36,721 nucleotides of DNA from Bacillota bacterium (GCA_023402075.1 JAEXCS010000010.1:1-36721), one strand, 5' to 3'. Positions 24,834 to 33,528 are shown, counted from the first letter of the stretch. Numbers and translations: made by a program. Notes: generated by a model from the sequence alone, not told the origin.

Positions 24834-26771
24834 TCAGACGGTTTTAAACTCCGACACCATGTCGTCCAGCATCTGCATCTGCCCCAACAGTTCCTCGCTG
24901 GTGGCGGCGCTTTCCTCCGCCGTGGCGGAGTTTGCCTGCGTTGCATTGGAAATCAGTCGAACCCCCTCGCTCAGCTCGGACACGCTTTGCGCCTGACTGC
25001 CAAGGGATTTGGTAACTTCATCCACCAGCGCGCCCACGCTGCTGGTCTGCTCAACAATCCTCTGGAATGCCAGCGCTGCGCCTTCGGCGGTCTGCTTGCC
25101 GGTTTCCACGGAAGCCAAAGTGCTTTCAATCAACTCGGCGGAGTTTTTCGCGGCCTCCGCACTTTTGGATGCCAGCTGACGGACCTCGTCCGCAACCACG
25201 GAAAAGCCCTTTCCGGATTCGCCTGCGCGGGCGGCTTCCACGGCCGCGTTCAGCGCCAGGATATTGGTCTGGGCTGCAATATCGTCAATGTAATGAATGA
25301 TGGACTGTATCTTCATCGTGAAATCATCAATGCTCTGCATGGCATCCAGCATTTTCTGCATCTTTTCACGGCCCGTCTGAGTTTCCTGCAAGGCGGTCTG
25401 CGTCATATTCTGCATGGATTCGGAATGGTGTGCCGTCTCCTGAATTTGCTTAGAGACAAACTCCAGAGAATTTTCAACCCGCTCCGCCGCCGACGCCTGC
25501 TCGGAAGAGTTTTCCGCAAGGTTCTGCCCGCCCAGGGCCACCTGCTCCGCACCGGAGCGAACCTGCGCTGTTGACTGGGATATCTGTTCCAATGTGCCGT
25601 TTAAGGACTGTACGATTTGCTCAAGCGCGGTCCGGATGGATACAAAGTCGCCGGAGTATTCCACGCTGCTGGTCACGGTCAGGTCCTTTTCCGCCACGCT
25701 GCGGAGAATGCTAGAGATGTCCCCAATGTAAGTCTGAAGGCCGTGAATGGTGTTTTGTATGGCATTCATCAGGCGTGCGCCTTCATCCTTGCCCTTCACC
25801 TGTTCCACCTCGGTTTGAAGATCTCCCTGCTCCAGCAGCTCAATCCGCCGGGTAGCCAAAACGATGGGGCGAGTAATCATCCGCGAGAAAAAGCGGGTGA
25901 AGACGATGGAAAGGAGAAGCAGCACAAGGCCGGTTCCCACACAGAAAGCCAAGGTGATTTTTGCATTTTCTTCCACCTGTGTCAGAGGTCTTGTCACGGC
26001 AATGGACCAGCCCTCCGGACCAGAAAGCGGGGTAAAGCCCACCATGCGGCGCACACCGTTGTAATAGCTGTATCCGATGCCCGTCTCGCCGGAAATCATG
26101 CGCTTAAACATGGCGGCGGTGGGCGCATAGCTGGGGTCCTTTTCCGCCAGATCAAAATAGTTTATCGGGTTTGCAACATTGTCTTCCGTGGGGTGCAGAA
26201 CTGTATACCCATCGGCGTTAATGCCGAACGCATATCCGTTTTCTCCAATTTTAATTTGGTTAAGCACGTCGCTGAGAACCGTATAGGGAAATTCTCCATA
26301 CAGAAATTCATTGGTGCCGGGAATGGCGGCTGCTACATAGAGTACCAGCTCCTGCGTGCTGTTAAGCGTAGGGCTGGAGATATAAGTCTGGCCGGATTTT
26401 GCCTGCTGGAAAAATGTCTGATCCGCCAGTGCGACCCCGTGGGTGTTGTTCCCCTGCCCATCGGCAATGGCCAGATAATTAAACCCGTTTTGCTTGGCTT
26501 CCTCCGTCAGGTATTGCTGAAGCACTTCCTGAGGAAGCTCGGGATCTGTCAGCTCACTTCGCGCTGCCTCCGCCTGAATGGCATTGCGATAGGATTCCAT
26601 CGTAATATTCAGGCCCTGACTATACGCGGACACCAGCGCGGAAGAGGTGCTTTCTTCCTGCGCCATGGAGCTTTTGTAGTAAAGAATGGAGGAAATCGTA
26701 GTCAGCGACAGTATGGTGAAAGCCAACAGCAAAGAGATGTAAAGCAATAGCTTGTTTTTCAGATATTTCAT
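24834..26771 (-). CDS. Methyl-accepting chemotaxis protein with extracellular Cache sensor
   Basis: The 645-residue receptor has a membrane helix (about 8-32), an extracellular double-Cache sensor (about 40-275, with FFQQAKSGQTYISSP and YAFGINADGYTVLHP), a second membrane helix (about 290-312), a HAMP linker (to about 370), and a long signalling helix pair. The signalling tip reads AGESGKGFSVVADEVRQLA, which contacts CheA and CheW. No CheR-docking pentapeptide ends the protein. Double-Cache sensors usually bind amino or organic acids. The start at 26771 was chosen over 26855 because AAAGGA lies 8 bases upstream and it begins directly with the membrane anchor. No other chemotaxis gene is near. 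Confidence 0.95.
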   Translation of the reverse strand: MKYLKNKLLLYISLLLAFTILSLTTISSILYYKSSMAQEESTSSALVSAYSQGLNITMESYRNAIQAEAARSELTDPELPQEVLQQYLTEEAKQNGFNYLAIADGQGNNTHGVALADQTFFQQAKSGQTYISSPTLNSTQELVLYVAAAIPGTNEFLYGEFPYTVLSDVLNQIKIGENGYAFGINADGYTVLHPTEDNVANPINYFDLAEKDPSYAPTAAMFKRMISGETGIGYSYYNGVRRMVGFTPLSGPEGWSIAVTRPLTQVEENAKITLAFCVGTGLVLLLLSIVFTRFFSRMITRPIVLATRRIELLEQGDLQTEVEQVKGKDEGARLMNAIQNTIHGLQTYIGDISSILRSVAEKDLTVTSSVEYSGDFVSIRTALEQIVQSLNGTLEQISQSTAQVRSGAEQVALGGQNLAENSSEQASAAERVENSLEFVSKQIQETAHHSESMQNMTQTALQETQTGREKMQKMLDAMQSIDDFTMKIQSIIHYIDDIAAQTNILALNAAVEAARAGESGKGFSVVADEVRQLASKSAEAAKNSAELIESTLASVETGKQTAEGAALAFQRIVEQTSSVGALVDEVTKSLGSQAQSVSELSEGVRLISNATQANSATAEESAATSEELLGQMQMLDDMVSEFKTV

Positions 26772-27135
26772 ACAGAAATTCCTTTCAGGCCTGATAATAT
26801 GTGGCTGATGCATGGGTGTTTTGCGGATGCGCCTGCTGCGGATAAGGTCGGCCATAGCAATTCACTGGAAAACGCAGGGATGAGCAATTAAAATAAAGGG
26901 TATGCAACCAATATCCTCCAGCGCCCTGCAATAGCTTATACTAACTTATTTCGACAAAAAGTGCAAGCAAAATAAGCAGGATGCCCTGCAAAAAACCGCA
27001 ATTTTAAGCAACTTAACAAAATCTTCGTGTGATTATGATGCAGGCATTATAAAAGTACCGATTTGTAATAATCCGGAGAGCACCGTGGGCGGCTGAGCGG
27101 CTGCAACGAAAGCATATGGGCTGTCTGCAACCTGA
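26772..27135. other. Gene-free stretch
   Basis: This is a gap between the diverging chemoreceptor and NagD-type genes. It is A/T-rich around 26900-27060. No gene, repeat or RNA signature was seen. A sigma-28 promoter for the chemoreceptor was looked for and not found. Confidence 0.5.
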
Positions 27136-27164
27136 TTGACGGGCAGATTGCGCTGAGGTATAAT
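27136..27164 (+). promoter_or_regulatory. Strong SigA-type promoter of the HAD gene
   Basis: TTGACG (27136-27141) and TATAAT (27159-27164) are separated by 17 bases, 60 bases before the start codon. Confidence 0.85.
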
Positions 27165-27224
27165 AAGCATAATTAAGAATAAAGATTAATTTCGTCCCAA
27201 AGATATAAAAGAAAAGTGAGGCGT

Positions 27225-28025
27225 ATGGATTTGAAACAGCTGCTTGAGAAAAAGGGATTTATCTGCGACATGGACGGTGTGATTTACCACGGCAACCGCC
27301 TGCTGCCGGGCGTTAAGGAATTCCTTGACTGGCTGGAAAAGGAGGAGAAGCATTTTCTCTTTCTGACCAATTCCGGTCAGAACACCCCTCGGGAGCTGCA
27401 GCAAAAGCTTGAGCGGATGGGCCTTGCGGTGGACGCGTCCCATTTTTACACCAGCGCCCTGGCCACGGCGCATTTTCTGAACAGTCAGGCTCCCGGGTGC
27501 AGCGCCTATGTCATGGGGGACCACGGACTTCAGAACGCGCTTTACGACGTGGGCATCACCTATAACGACGTAAATCCGGATTACGTGGTGGTGGGGGAAC
27601 CGGCAGGATATGGACTTGCCATGATTACCAAGGCCATCCGGCTGGTGAACGGAGGCGCAAAGCTGATCGCCACCAACTACGATTTGACCGGCCCCACGGA
27701 GTCGGGCATCGCCCCGGCCTGCCGGGCGCTGCTGGCGCCCATTGAGATGGCCACGGGAAAGCAGGCATACTATGTGGGCAAGCCCAACCCGCTGATGATG
27801 CGCACCGGGCTGAAGCTTCTGGGGGTTCATTCCGAAGACGCCGTCATGATCGGGGACCGGATGGATACCGATATCGTGGCGGGCATCGAATCGGGACTTG
27901 ACACCGTGCTGGTTCTCTCCGGCGTCACCACCCGGGACGAGTGCCTGAACTTCCCCTACCGGCCCCGGTTGATTCTGGACGGCGTAGGCGACATTCCCGC
28001 TGCGGCGCAGTCGGTGATTCTTTGA
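27225..28025 (+). CDS. NagD-type HAD-superfamily phosphatase
   Basis: The 266-residue product is a HAD hydrolase of subfamily IIA. Motif I is CDMDGVIY (Asp15 nucleophile, Asp17 acid/base), motif II is FLTNSG, motif III is the Lys of GKPNPLMM and motif IV is IGDRMDTDI. The cap is the C2b type placed between motifs II and III, as in NagD and AraL phosphatases, which dephosphorylate sugar phosphates or nucleotides. ATG 27225 is used; GTG 27216 is an in-frame alternative with no better ribosome binding site. It has its own strong promoter, and no partner gene lies in the same direction for 100 bases. Confidence 0.92.
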   Translation: MDLKQLLEKKGFICDMDGVIYHGNRLLPGVKEFLDWLEKEEKHFLFLTNSGQNTPRELQQKLERMGLAVDASHFYTSALATAHFLNSQAPGCSAYVMGDHGLQNALYDVGITYNDVNPDYVVVGEPAGYGLAMITKAIRLVNGGAKLIATNYDLTGPTESGIAPACRALLAPIEMATGKQAYYVGKPNPLMMRTGLKLLGVHSEDAVMIGDRMDTDIVAGIESGLDTVLVLSGVTTRDECLNFPYRPRLILDGVGDIPAAAQSVIL

Positions 28026-28152
28026 ATAGGCACGTTCGGGGGAGTTGGACGCCGCAAGCGTCAAAATTTCATCTGAACCTTACACAAACGCGGTGACACG
28101 CTTTTCAATACGGAGTTAAACTGGTACTATCCGTGAGAAAGGAGCCTGTCGT

Positions 28153-28257
28153 ATGCCGTATACCGTGATTTTACAAGTGGATATCTGCTTCTTTCTCATG
28201 CCTGAATGGCCTGCTGCGCAATTTGCGGACAGGACATTCAGGCATTTTTCTTTATAA
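28153..28257 (+). CDS. Candidate 34-residue small ORF overlapping a terminator
   Basis: AGAAAGGAG, 8-9 bases upstream of the ATG, is a strong ribosome binding site. The frame encodes MPYTVILQVDICFFLMPEWP and 14 further residues, and its last codons lie inside the terminator hairpin at 28198-28249. This layout resembles a leader peptide whose translation could open the hairpin, but it may be a chance frame. No family was recognised. Confidence 0.3.
   Translation: MPYTVILQVDICFFLMPEWPAAQFADRTFRHFSL
28198..28249 (+). terminator. Rho-independent terminator or attenuator
   Basis: ATGCCTGAATG (28198-28208) pairs perfectly with 28235-28245, with further pairing inside (CCTG with CAGG), and is followed by TTTTT. 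No recognised gene ends just before it, so it may end the HAD transcript or control the small genes downstream. Confidence 0.8.
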
Positions 28258-28282
28258 AAATTAAGAATAGGAGCGATGAAAT

Positions 28283-28477
28283 ATGCTGCCATGTCAAACC
28301 GGCTGTCACGAGTATCAGGAAGGGTGCCACAAGGGCTGTGCCCGCTGGCGCAGCTTTCAGGAGCGGCAAAGCGCCCAGCGTCAGGCAAAAAAGCAATATC
28401 TGCGGCTCCATGACCCTCGCCGTACCCAGACAATTCACCAATACGTGTCCATGATGGCAAGAGCTCCCATGCGGTAA
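28283..28477 (+). CDS. Small cysteine-rich basic protein
   Basis: The 64-residue product starts MLPCQTGCHEYQEGCHKGCARW, giving C-x3-C and C-x3-C with interleaved histidines that could bind zinc, followed by a basic, glutamine-rich helix. TAGGAG lies about 13 bases before the ATG. I recall similar short Cys-rich proteins as conserved hypotheticals in gut Clostridia, often in phage-like regions, but no phage gene is near here. Function unknown. The following 226 bases (28478-28703) hold no clear gene; a frame without a start codon ends at 28671 with residues WYLCHNCN and could be a gene remnant. Confidence 0.45.
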   Translation: MLPCQTGCHEYQEGCHKGCARWRSFQERQSAQRQAKKQYLRLHDPRRTQTIHQYVSMMARAPMR

Positions 28478-28703
28478 ACCGCAGGAGGCCGGTCGCACAA
28501 AAAATCTTGAAGAAGCGGAGCGTCTGTTTTCTGCTTGCTAAGGTGCTTTTAAGGAATTCAAATGACTGCTATGCCCGGACTGAGGACATTGAAGCCTGCA
28601 ATCTGAATCTGCACATTCATTACGAAAGACGGCTTGCACAGGATTGGTATCTGTGCCATAATTGCAACTAAAAGCCGATGCGCAGAGCGGAATGGGGGCT
28701 ACT

Positions 28704-30248
28704 ATGAAACTGCGGGATTTTTCAAAACGCATCCGGGCGGAGGATCAGCCGGATTTCACCTGTGTCCTTCAGGGCAGTCGGAACATCTCCGAATTGACGG
28801 TAGAGGAACTGGCGGAGTATCCGGAAACAATTTACATAGCCAACAGTCAGGCGTCTGTTTTCGGAAAGGTGCAGAAAGAGACACTTCTCTACCTGATACA
28901 CCGCCAGCAAAGGTTTCGGTTTGAACAGATTCTGGACAGTATGAACGACGGGGTGATTGCCGTTGACGCCGCCGGGCGTATTTTCTATGCGAATCCGGCG
29001 TATGTCTCGGTTTTGGGCGTACCCCTGCGGCGGATTCTGGGCAAACCGATTCAAGAGGTGGAGCCAAGCTCCCTTCTGAATCAGGCACTACTGAAACGCA
29101 TGTCTTTTACCAGCGAAAAACAGTTGATTCCCTCTATTAAAAAATACGTTTCGCTCCGGGCGTTTCCCCTGTGGGATGGGTCGGAGTTTCTGGGAGCCGT
29201 CTCCATTTTTCAGGACGTGACAAGACTCCACCAATTAAATCAGGAGATGCGTCAGATGTCCGGCATTGTGGATGAATATTCCCAGAGAATCCGCAGTCAG
29301 GCCACAGCCGAAAAGCTGGGGATTGCTTCGTTTAACAAGGCGTTGCAGACCACAATTCAAAAAGCCGCAACCGTGGCGCTTACAGACGTGCCGCTGCTGA
29401 TTTGCGGCGAGAGCGGCACGGGGAAAAACGCCATGGCCCGGTATCTGTACCAATGCAGCAGCCGCAGGGAAAAACCTCTGATCGTGGTCAATTGTGCCGC
29501 TGTTCCCCCAAACATGATTGAAGAGGAGCTGTTCGGGGACGAGGGTCGGCAGCGGCAGGGAAAATTTGCATTGGCGGACGGCGGAAGCCTGTTTCTGGAT
29601 GAGATTGACGAGCTTCCTTTGCCGGTTCAGACGCGATTGCTGTATCTTTTGCAGCGGGACGGGATGACTCCGGGCGACCATGAGGAAGGGGGCCTGCCGG
29701 ATGTGCGGCTGATTGCCTCGGCCAGCCAGCCGCTGGAGCCTCTGGTGCGGGAGAGACGGTTTCGCAAGGAATTGTTTTTCCGGCTGAATACGATTACGGT
29801 GGCCCTCCCGCCCCTGCGGGAGCGGCAGGATGACATTGTCCCCATCGCAAACCGATTCCTGTCCGAGTGCAATGAAAAATACCACAGAAATGTGGCGTTC
29901 TCCCCCACGGTCTACCGGGAGCTTCAGAAGTACAGCTGGCCCGGAAATCTGCGGGAGCTGAGGAGCTATGTGGAGCGGGCAGTCATTCTGGCGGACGACA
30001 GCCTGCCTGTTTTTGAGCGAGCGGAGGAACAGAATTGCGCGGAGAGCAGCCAGTGCGCACCCCGCATGCCCCGCAGTGACGCACCTCTGGCAGACCAGAC
30101 GAAGGCTTTTGAAGCGGGGGTGATTCAGGAGGTGCTGCAATCCTGCGGCGGCAATCGGACAGCGGCTATGAAGCGGCTGGGCGTGAGCCGCAGAACCTTT
30201 TACCGAAAATGCGCAGAGCTGGGAGTTCTGTCTTGTAGCGAAAAGTAA
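28704..30248 (+). CDS. PAS-AAA-Fis regulator lacking the GAFTGA loop
   Basis: The 514-residue product has an unassigned N-terminal part (1-70), a PAS sensor (about 72-175: FEQILDSMNDGVIAVDAAGRIFYANPAY), an AAA+ domain (about 210-430) and a Fis-type helix-turn-helix (about 480-507, NRTAAMKRLGVSRRTFYRK). Walker A GESGTGKN (235-242) and Walker B LFLDEIDE (297-304) are intact. The stretch that should carry GAFTGA reads ELFGDEGRQRQGKF (275-288), so the sigma-54 contact loop is deleted. TyrR-like proteins that lost this loop regulate SigA promoters instead. Start 28704 was chosen for the GGGGG before it; 28692 (ATG) and 28662 (TTG) are alternatives. It sits directly upstream of the AtuA/HMG-CoA reductase operon and is its likely regulator. 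Confidence 0.9.
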   Translation: MKLRDFSKRIRAEDQPDFTCVLQGSRNISELTVEELAEYPETIYIANSQASVFGKVQKETLLYLIHRQQRFRFEQILDSMNDGVIAVDAAGRIFYANPAYVSVLGVPLRRILGKPIQEVEPSSLLNQALLKRMSFTSEKQLIPSIKKYVSLRAFPLWDGSEFLGAVSIFQDVTRLHQLNQEMRQMSGIVDEYSQRIRSQATAEKLGIASFNKALQTTIQKAATVALTDVPLLICGESGTGKNAMARYLYQCSSRREKPLIVVNCAAVPPNMIEEELFGDEGRQRQGKFALADGGSLFLDEIDELPLPVQTRLLYLLQRDGMTPGDHEEGGLPDVRLIASASQPLEPLVRERRFRKELFFRLNTITVALPPLRERQDDIVPIANRFLSECNEKYHRNVAFSPTVYRELQKYSWPGNLRELRSYVERAVILADDSLPVFERAEEQNCAESSQCAPRMPRSDAPLADQTKAFEAGVIQEVLQSCGGNRTAAMKRLGVSRRTFYRKCAELGVLSCSEK

Positions 30249-30267
30249 ACAGTGCCAAAAAGTAAAC

Positions 30268-30307
30268 GGCAGGCCGTGTCATAAAAGATACGGTTTGCCA
30301 CTTTTTT
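30268..30307 (+). terminator. Terminator of the regulator gene
   Basis: GGC and GCCGTGTC on the left pair with GATACGGT and GCC on the right around loop ATAAAA, followed by TTTTTT at 30302-30307, 20 bases after the regulator stop. Confidence 0.75.
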
Positions 30308-30319
30308 GCAAAACGAAAC

Positions 30320-30353
30320 AAAGTCTTTTGTGGGGATCCCCACAAAAGACTTT
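30320..30353. promoter_or_regulatory. Perfect 34-bp palindrome, probable operator
   Basis: AAAGTCTTTTGTGGGGA (30320-30336) is followed at once by its exact inverse (30337-30353). It ends one base before a -24-like element, 15 bases before TATAAT and 76 bases before the AtuA start. A two-fold site next to a promoter and next to a Fis-type regulator gene is best read as that regulator's binding site. A second terminator is the alternative. Confidence 0.75.
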
Positions 30354-30374
30354 TGGGAAGGGCATTGCTATAAT
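30354..30374 (+). promoter_or_regulatory. Promoter of the AtuA/HMG-CoA reductase operon (SigA or sigma-54)
   Basis: TATAAT at 30369-30374 is a perfect -10, but the -35 (AAGACT at 30346-30351) is weak and lies inside the palindrome, as in an activated SigA promoter. The same stretch also reads TGGGAAGGGCATTGC (30354-30368), with GG and GC in sigma-54 spacing. The loss of the GAFTGA loop in the adjacent regulator favours SigA. Confidence 0.65.
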
Positions 30375-30429
30375 CAAGGTGTTAGGGAAATTGTATTTCA
30401 CGAACGAAAATAGAAGGAGATGTTAGGAC

Positions 30430-31797
30430 GTGAAGAAAATATCCATTGGTGGCGGTCAGGGCTTCTGGGGCGACAGTCCGGATGCAGCCATCCATATGAT
30501 TCGGCAAGGAAACCTGAATTATATGGCCTGCGATTATCTGGCGGAGCTGACGCTGTCCATCATGCAGCGCCAGAAGATGAAAAACCCCGCCGCCGGCTAT
30601 GCCCGGGATTTTATCAGCTTGATGAAGGAGGTTGGCAGGGAGGCCTTTGAAAAGAAAATTGGAATCATCACCAACGCGGGCGGCATGAACATTCCCGGCG
30701 CAGTGGAAGCGCTGAAGGCCGTGGCGGAGGAGCAGAAAATGCACGGCTTCAAAATCGGGTATGTCACCGGCGACGACCTGCTGGACGAAATTCCCCAAAT
30801 GATTGCCGACGGCTGCGAGTTTAAAAACATGGACGACGTGGGCGATTTCAATGAGATTAAGGATAAGCTGGTGAATGCCAACGTCTATTTTGGGCGGGAG
30901 CCTATTATGGACTGTCTTGCTCAGGGCGCCAACACGGTTCTCACCGGACGGGCGGCGGACAGCGCCATGTTTCTTGCCCCGCTGGCCCACGAGTTTGGCT
31001 GGAAAGACGGCGATCTGGACAATCTGGCCCGGGGTATTATGGCGGGACACCTGCTGGAGTGCGGCGGGCAGGGTTCCGGCGGCAACTTCGAGTACGACTG
31101 GCGCGGCGTTCCGGACATGGACCGTCTGGGGTTCCCGGTGGCAGAGCTGACGGAGGACGACTTCCATATCACCAAAGCGCCAAACTGCGGCGGACTGATT
31201 TCTGAGCAGTCCTGCAAGGAACAGTTCCTGTACGAGGTTCACGACCCCGCGAATTATATTACCCCCGACGTCACGGTGGATATCAGCCGTGCCGCCCTTA
31301 CACAGGACGGAGACAACCGCGTGCGGGTGAGCGGCGTGAAAGGCAAGGCAAAGCCGGATCAGTTGAAGCTGTGTCTCGGGTATCACGCCGGATACAAGGT
31401 GGTTACCTATCTGTCCTTTGCTTGGCCGGACGCCTATGAGAAGGCGCAGTACGCCGCGGACATCCTGATGAAGAAGATGAAGCAAAAGGGAATGCAGTAT
31501 GAAGATCTGCGGATCGACTATGTGGGACTCAACGCCCTGCATCTGGATGTGGCCGAGGTAGACGAGGACCTGATCCGCCGCATGAACGAGGTGGTTCTCC
31601 GCATTGCCATTCGCACCAAGGAGAAAAAGGACGCACAGATGATCATTCCGGAGATCAGCCCCTTGCAGCTTAACGGCCCTCCGGGCGCCTCCTTCTTCGG
31701 CGGGCGTGCCCACGTCACGGACGTGATCGGCCTGTGGCCCACGCTGATTCCCAGAGACGCAGTTCGGCTGGAATCTCACATTCTGGAGGTGAAGTAA
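30430..31797 (+). CDS. AtuA-family protein (DUF1446)
   Basis: The 455-residue cytoplasmic product matches the AtuA N-terminal domain: SIGGGQGFWGDSP at the start, CDYLAELTLSIMQR near 37, NAGGMNIPGAVEAL near 83, LTGRAADSAMFLAPLAHEFGW near 173 and HLLECGGQGSGGNF near 208. AtuA was named for acyclic terpene utilisation in Pseudomonas. Its reaction is unknown, and homologues sit beside CoA-thioester genes. The start is GTG 30430, with GGAG about 10 bases upstream. The gene is first in the operon and lies one base from the next frame, which carries the domain usually fused or adjacent at the C-terminus. Confidence 0.9.
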   Translation: MKKISIGGGQGFWGDSPDAAIHMIRQGNLNYMACDYLAELTLSIMQRQKMKNPAAGYARDFISLMKEVGREAFEKKIGIITNAGGMNIPGAVEALKAVAEEQKMHGFKIGYVTGDDLLDEIPQMIADGCEFKNMDDVGDFNEIKDKLVNANVYFGREPIMDCLAQGANTVLTGRAADSAMFLAPLAHEFGWKDGDLDNLARGIMAGHLLECGGQGSGGNFEYDWRGVPDMDRLGFPVAELTEDDFHITKAPNCGGLISEQSCKEQFLYEVHDPANYITPDVTVDISRAALTQDGDNRVRVSGVKGKAKPDQLKLCLGYHAGYKVVTYLSFAWPDAYEKAQYAADILMKKMKQKGMQYEDLRIDYVGLNALHLDVAEVDEDLIRRMNEVVLRIAIRTKEKKDAQMIIPEISPLQLNGPPGASFFGGRAHVTDVIGLWPTLIPRDAVRLESHILEVK

Positions 31798-31798
31798 C

Positions 31799-32119
31799 AT
31801 GGCAACGGTCTATCTGAACACGCTGGCCCACGGGCGCAGCGGAGACAAGGGCGACACAAGCAATGTGTGCATTTTTGCGCGAGACCCCAAGGACTATGAG
31901 TACCTCAAACGCATCCTTACCGTGGGGCGAGTCCGGGACTATTTTGGCGGCATGGTAAAGGGTGAGATTACCCGATATGACGTGGATACCCTCCACGGAA
32001 TGAACTTTGTGATGAAGCACGCGCTGGGCGGCGGGGCTACCCATTCCCTGCGGCTGGACAGTCTGGGGAAGTCTATGGGGTCTGCCTTCATGCGCATGAA
32101 AGTAAACACGGAGTGGTGA
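31799..32119 (+). CDS. AtuA-like C-terminal (ferredoxin-fold) domain protein
   Basis: The 106-residue product is the separate partner of the preceding AtuA protein. It starts VYLNTLAHGRSGDKGDTSNVCIFAR, the conserved Gly/Asp-rich block of the AtuA C-terminal domain, and ends in the HGMNFVMKHALGGGATHSLRLDSLGKSMG block. In many bacteria the two parts form one chain; here they are two genes with overlapping control (GGAGGTG before the ATG, inside the upstream gene). They probably form one complex. Function unknown beyond this association. Confidence 0.9.
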   Translation: MATVYLNTLAHGRSGDKGDTSNVCIFARDPKDYEYLKRILTVGRVRDYFGGMVKGEITRYDVDTLHGMNFVMKHALGGGATHSLRLDSLGKSMGSAFMRMKVNTEW

Positions 32120-32162
32120 ATACAGGCGGTAAAAAATTGAGTGTTTGAAAGGAGCATTTCCA

Positions 32163-33419
32163 ATGAAAACAAATCAATACCCCGGATTCCATAAGCTTTC
32201 CGTTCAGGAGAGAGCCGCAGAAGCGGCAGAGTTTTCCGGTTTGACGGAGGAAGAGCTGAGCCGCCTGACCAATCCCGGCGCGTTGAGTTTGGAAACGGCA
32301 GATCATGTGATTGAAAACGTCATCGGAACCTATCAGCTGCCCATCGGCGTGGCGATGAATTTCCTCATCAACAGTAAGGAGTATATTATTCCTATGGTGG
32401 TGGAAGAGGCGTCCATTGTGGCCGCCGCGTCCAACGCGGCAAAAATGGCCCGGGAGGCAGGCGGCTTCACCACCAGCTACACCGGAAACATCATGATTTC
32501 CCAGGTTCAGTGCATCGGTGTGGCAAATCCCTTTTTTGCCCGCCAGACCATTCTGCACCATAAACAGGAAATTCTGGACATTGCCAACGCCAAGGACCCT
32601 GTTTTGGTGAAGATTACCGGCGGCGCAAAGGATTTGGAAGTGCGCATCGTGGATTCTCAGATCGGCCCTATGGTGGTGACGCACCTGCTGGTGGACACCG
32701 GCGACGCCATGGGAGCCAACGCTGTAAACACCATGGCGGAGGCTGTGGCCCCCACCATAGAGCGGCTTACCGGCGGCACGGTGAAGCTGCGCATTCTCTC
32801 CAATCTGGCAGACCACCGTCTGGCCCGTGCCACCGCGAAATTCACCAAGGAGGCCATTGGCGGCGAAGACGTGGTGGACGGCGTTGTGGCGGCCTACGCT
32901 TTTGCGGCGGCGGACCCCTATCGGGCGGCCACCAGCAACAAGGGCATTATGAATGGCATCGATCCCGTCATCGTTGCCACGGGCAACGACTGGCGCGGCA
33001 TTGAGGCCGGTGTACATTCCTACTGCGCCCGGGGGGACCGCTATACCTCTTTGACCCGCTGGGAGAAGGACGCAAACGGAGATCTTACCGGCTCTATTGA
33101 ACTGCCTACCCCCGTGGGACTGGTGGGCGGCGCAACGAAGATTCATCCCGCAGCGCAGGCGTGCGTCAAGCTTTTGGGTGTGACCACCGCCGCAGAGCTG
33201 ACGCAGGCCATCGCCGCCGTGGGTCTGGCGCAGAATTTTGCCGCCCTGCGGGCGCTTGCCACCGACGGAATCCAGAAGGGCCATATGAAGCTTCATGCCC
33301 GCAACCTTGCCACCGTGGCGGGTGCCACGGAAGGGCAATTGGATGAGGTGGTTGCAAAAATGATTGCCGACCAAAAGATCTCGGTTGAGTATGCTAAGGA
33401 AATTTTAACATCGCTGTAA
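32163..33419 (+). CDS. mvaA: Class II (degradative) hydroxymethylglutaryl-CoA reductase
   Basis: The 418-residue enzyme interconverts mevalonate plus CoA and HMG-CoA with two NAD(P). The catalytic set of the Pseudomonas mevalonii enzyme is present at nearly the same numbers: Glu82 (VVEEAS), Lys260 (SNKGIMNG), Asp276 (ATGNDWR) and His378 (KLHARN). The ENVIGTYQLPIGVAMNF block (51-67) binds the substrate and DAMGAN (181-186) the nucleotide, the class II pattern. The start at 32163 follows GAAAGGAG; the frame from 32145 is less likely. The operon holds no mevalonate kinase or HMG-CoA synthase, so a catabolic, mevalonate-oxidising direction is inferred. Confidence 0.96.
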   Translation: MKTNQYPGFHKLSVQERAAEAAEFSGLTEEELSRLTNPGALSLETADHVIENVIGTYQLPIGVAMNFLINSKEYIIPMVVEEASIVAAASNAAKMAREAGGFTTSYTGNIMISQVQCIGVANPFFARQTILHHKQEILDIANAKDPVLVKITGGAKDLEVRIVDSQIGPMVVTHLLVDTGDAMGANAVNTMAEAVAPTIERLTGGTVKLRILSNLADHRLARATAKFTKEAIGGEDVVDGVVAAYAFAAADPYRAATSNKGIMNGIDPVIVATGNDWRGIEAGVHSYCARGDRYTSLTRWEKDANGDLTGSIELPTPVGLVGGATKIHPAAQACVKLLGVTTAAELTQAIAAVGLAQNFAALRALATDGIQKGHMKLHARNLATVAGATEGQLDEVVAKMIADQKISVEYAKEILTSL

Positions 33420-33528
33420 TGTGAAATTGAATTTGATGGACTAAATCGGTGAGAAAACGGTCGACATAAGCGTGTTGGGCAGGTATCGGACAGGTGTGCG
33501 CGAAATGTGAAGAAGAGGAGAGAATAAT

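Noticed and set aside
25617..26750. 377-codon plus-strand frame opposite the chemoreceptor
   Set aside because: Antisense shadow; no start signal and no motif.
30320..30353. Palindrome as an insertion-sequence end or a simple terminator
   Set aside because: No transposase or second copy is present; a separate terminator lies just upstream and the T run after the palindrome is only four bases, so an operator fits better.
30382..31800. 472-codon minus-strand frame opposite the AtuA gene
   Set aside because: Mirrors the AtuA gene and also spans its promoter; the composition is typical of an antisense shadow.
32088..33374. 428-codon minus-strand frame opposite HMG-CoA reductase
   Set aside because: Antisense to an unmistakable enzyme with all catalytic residues.
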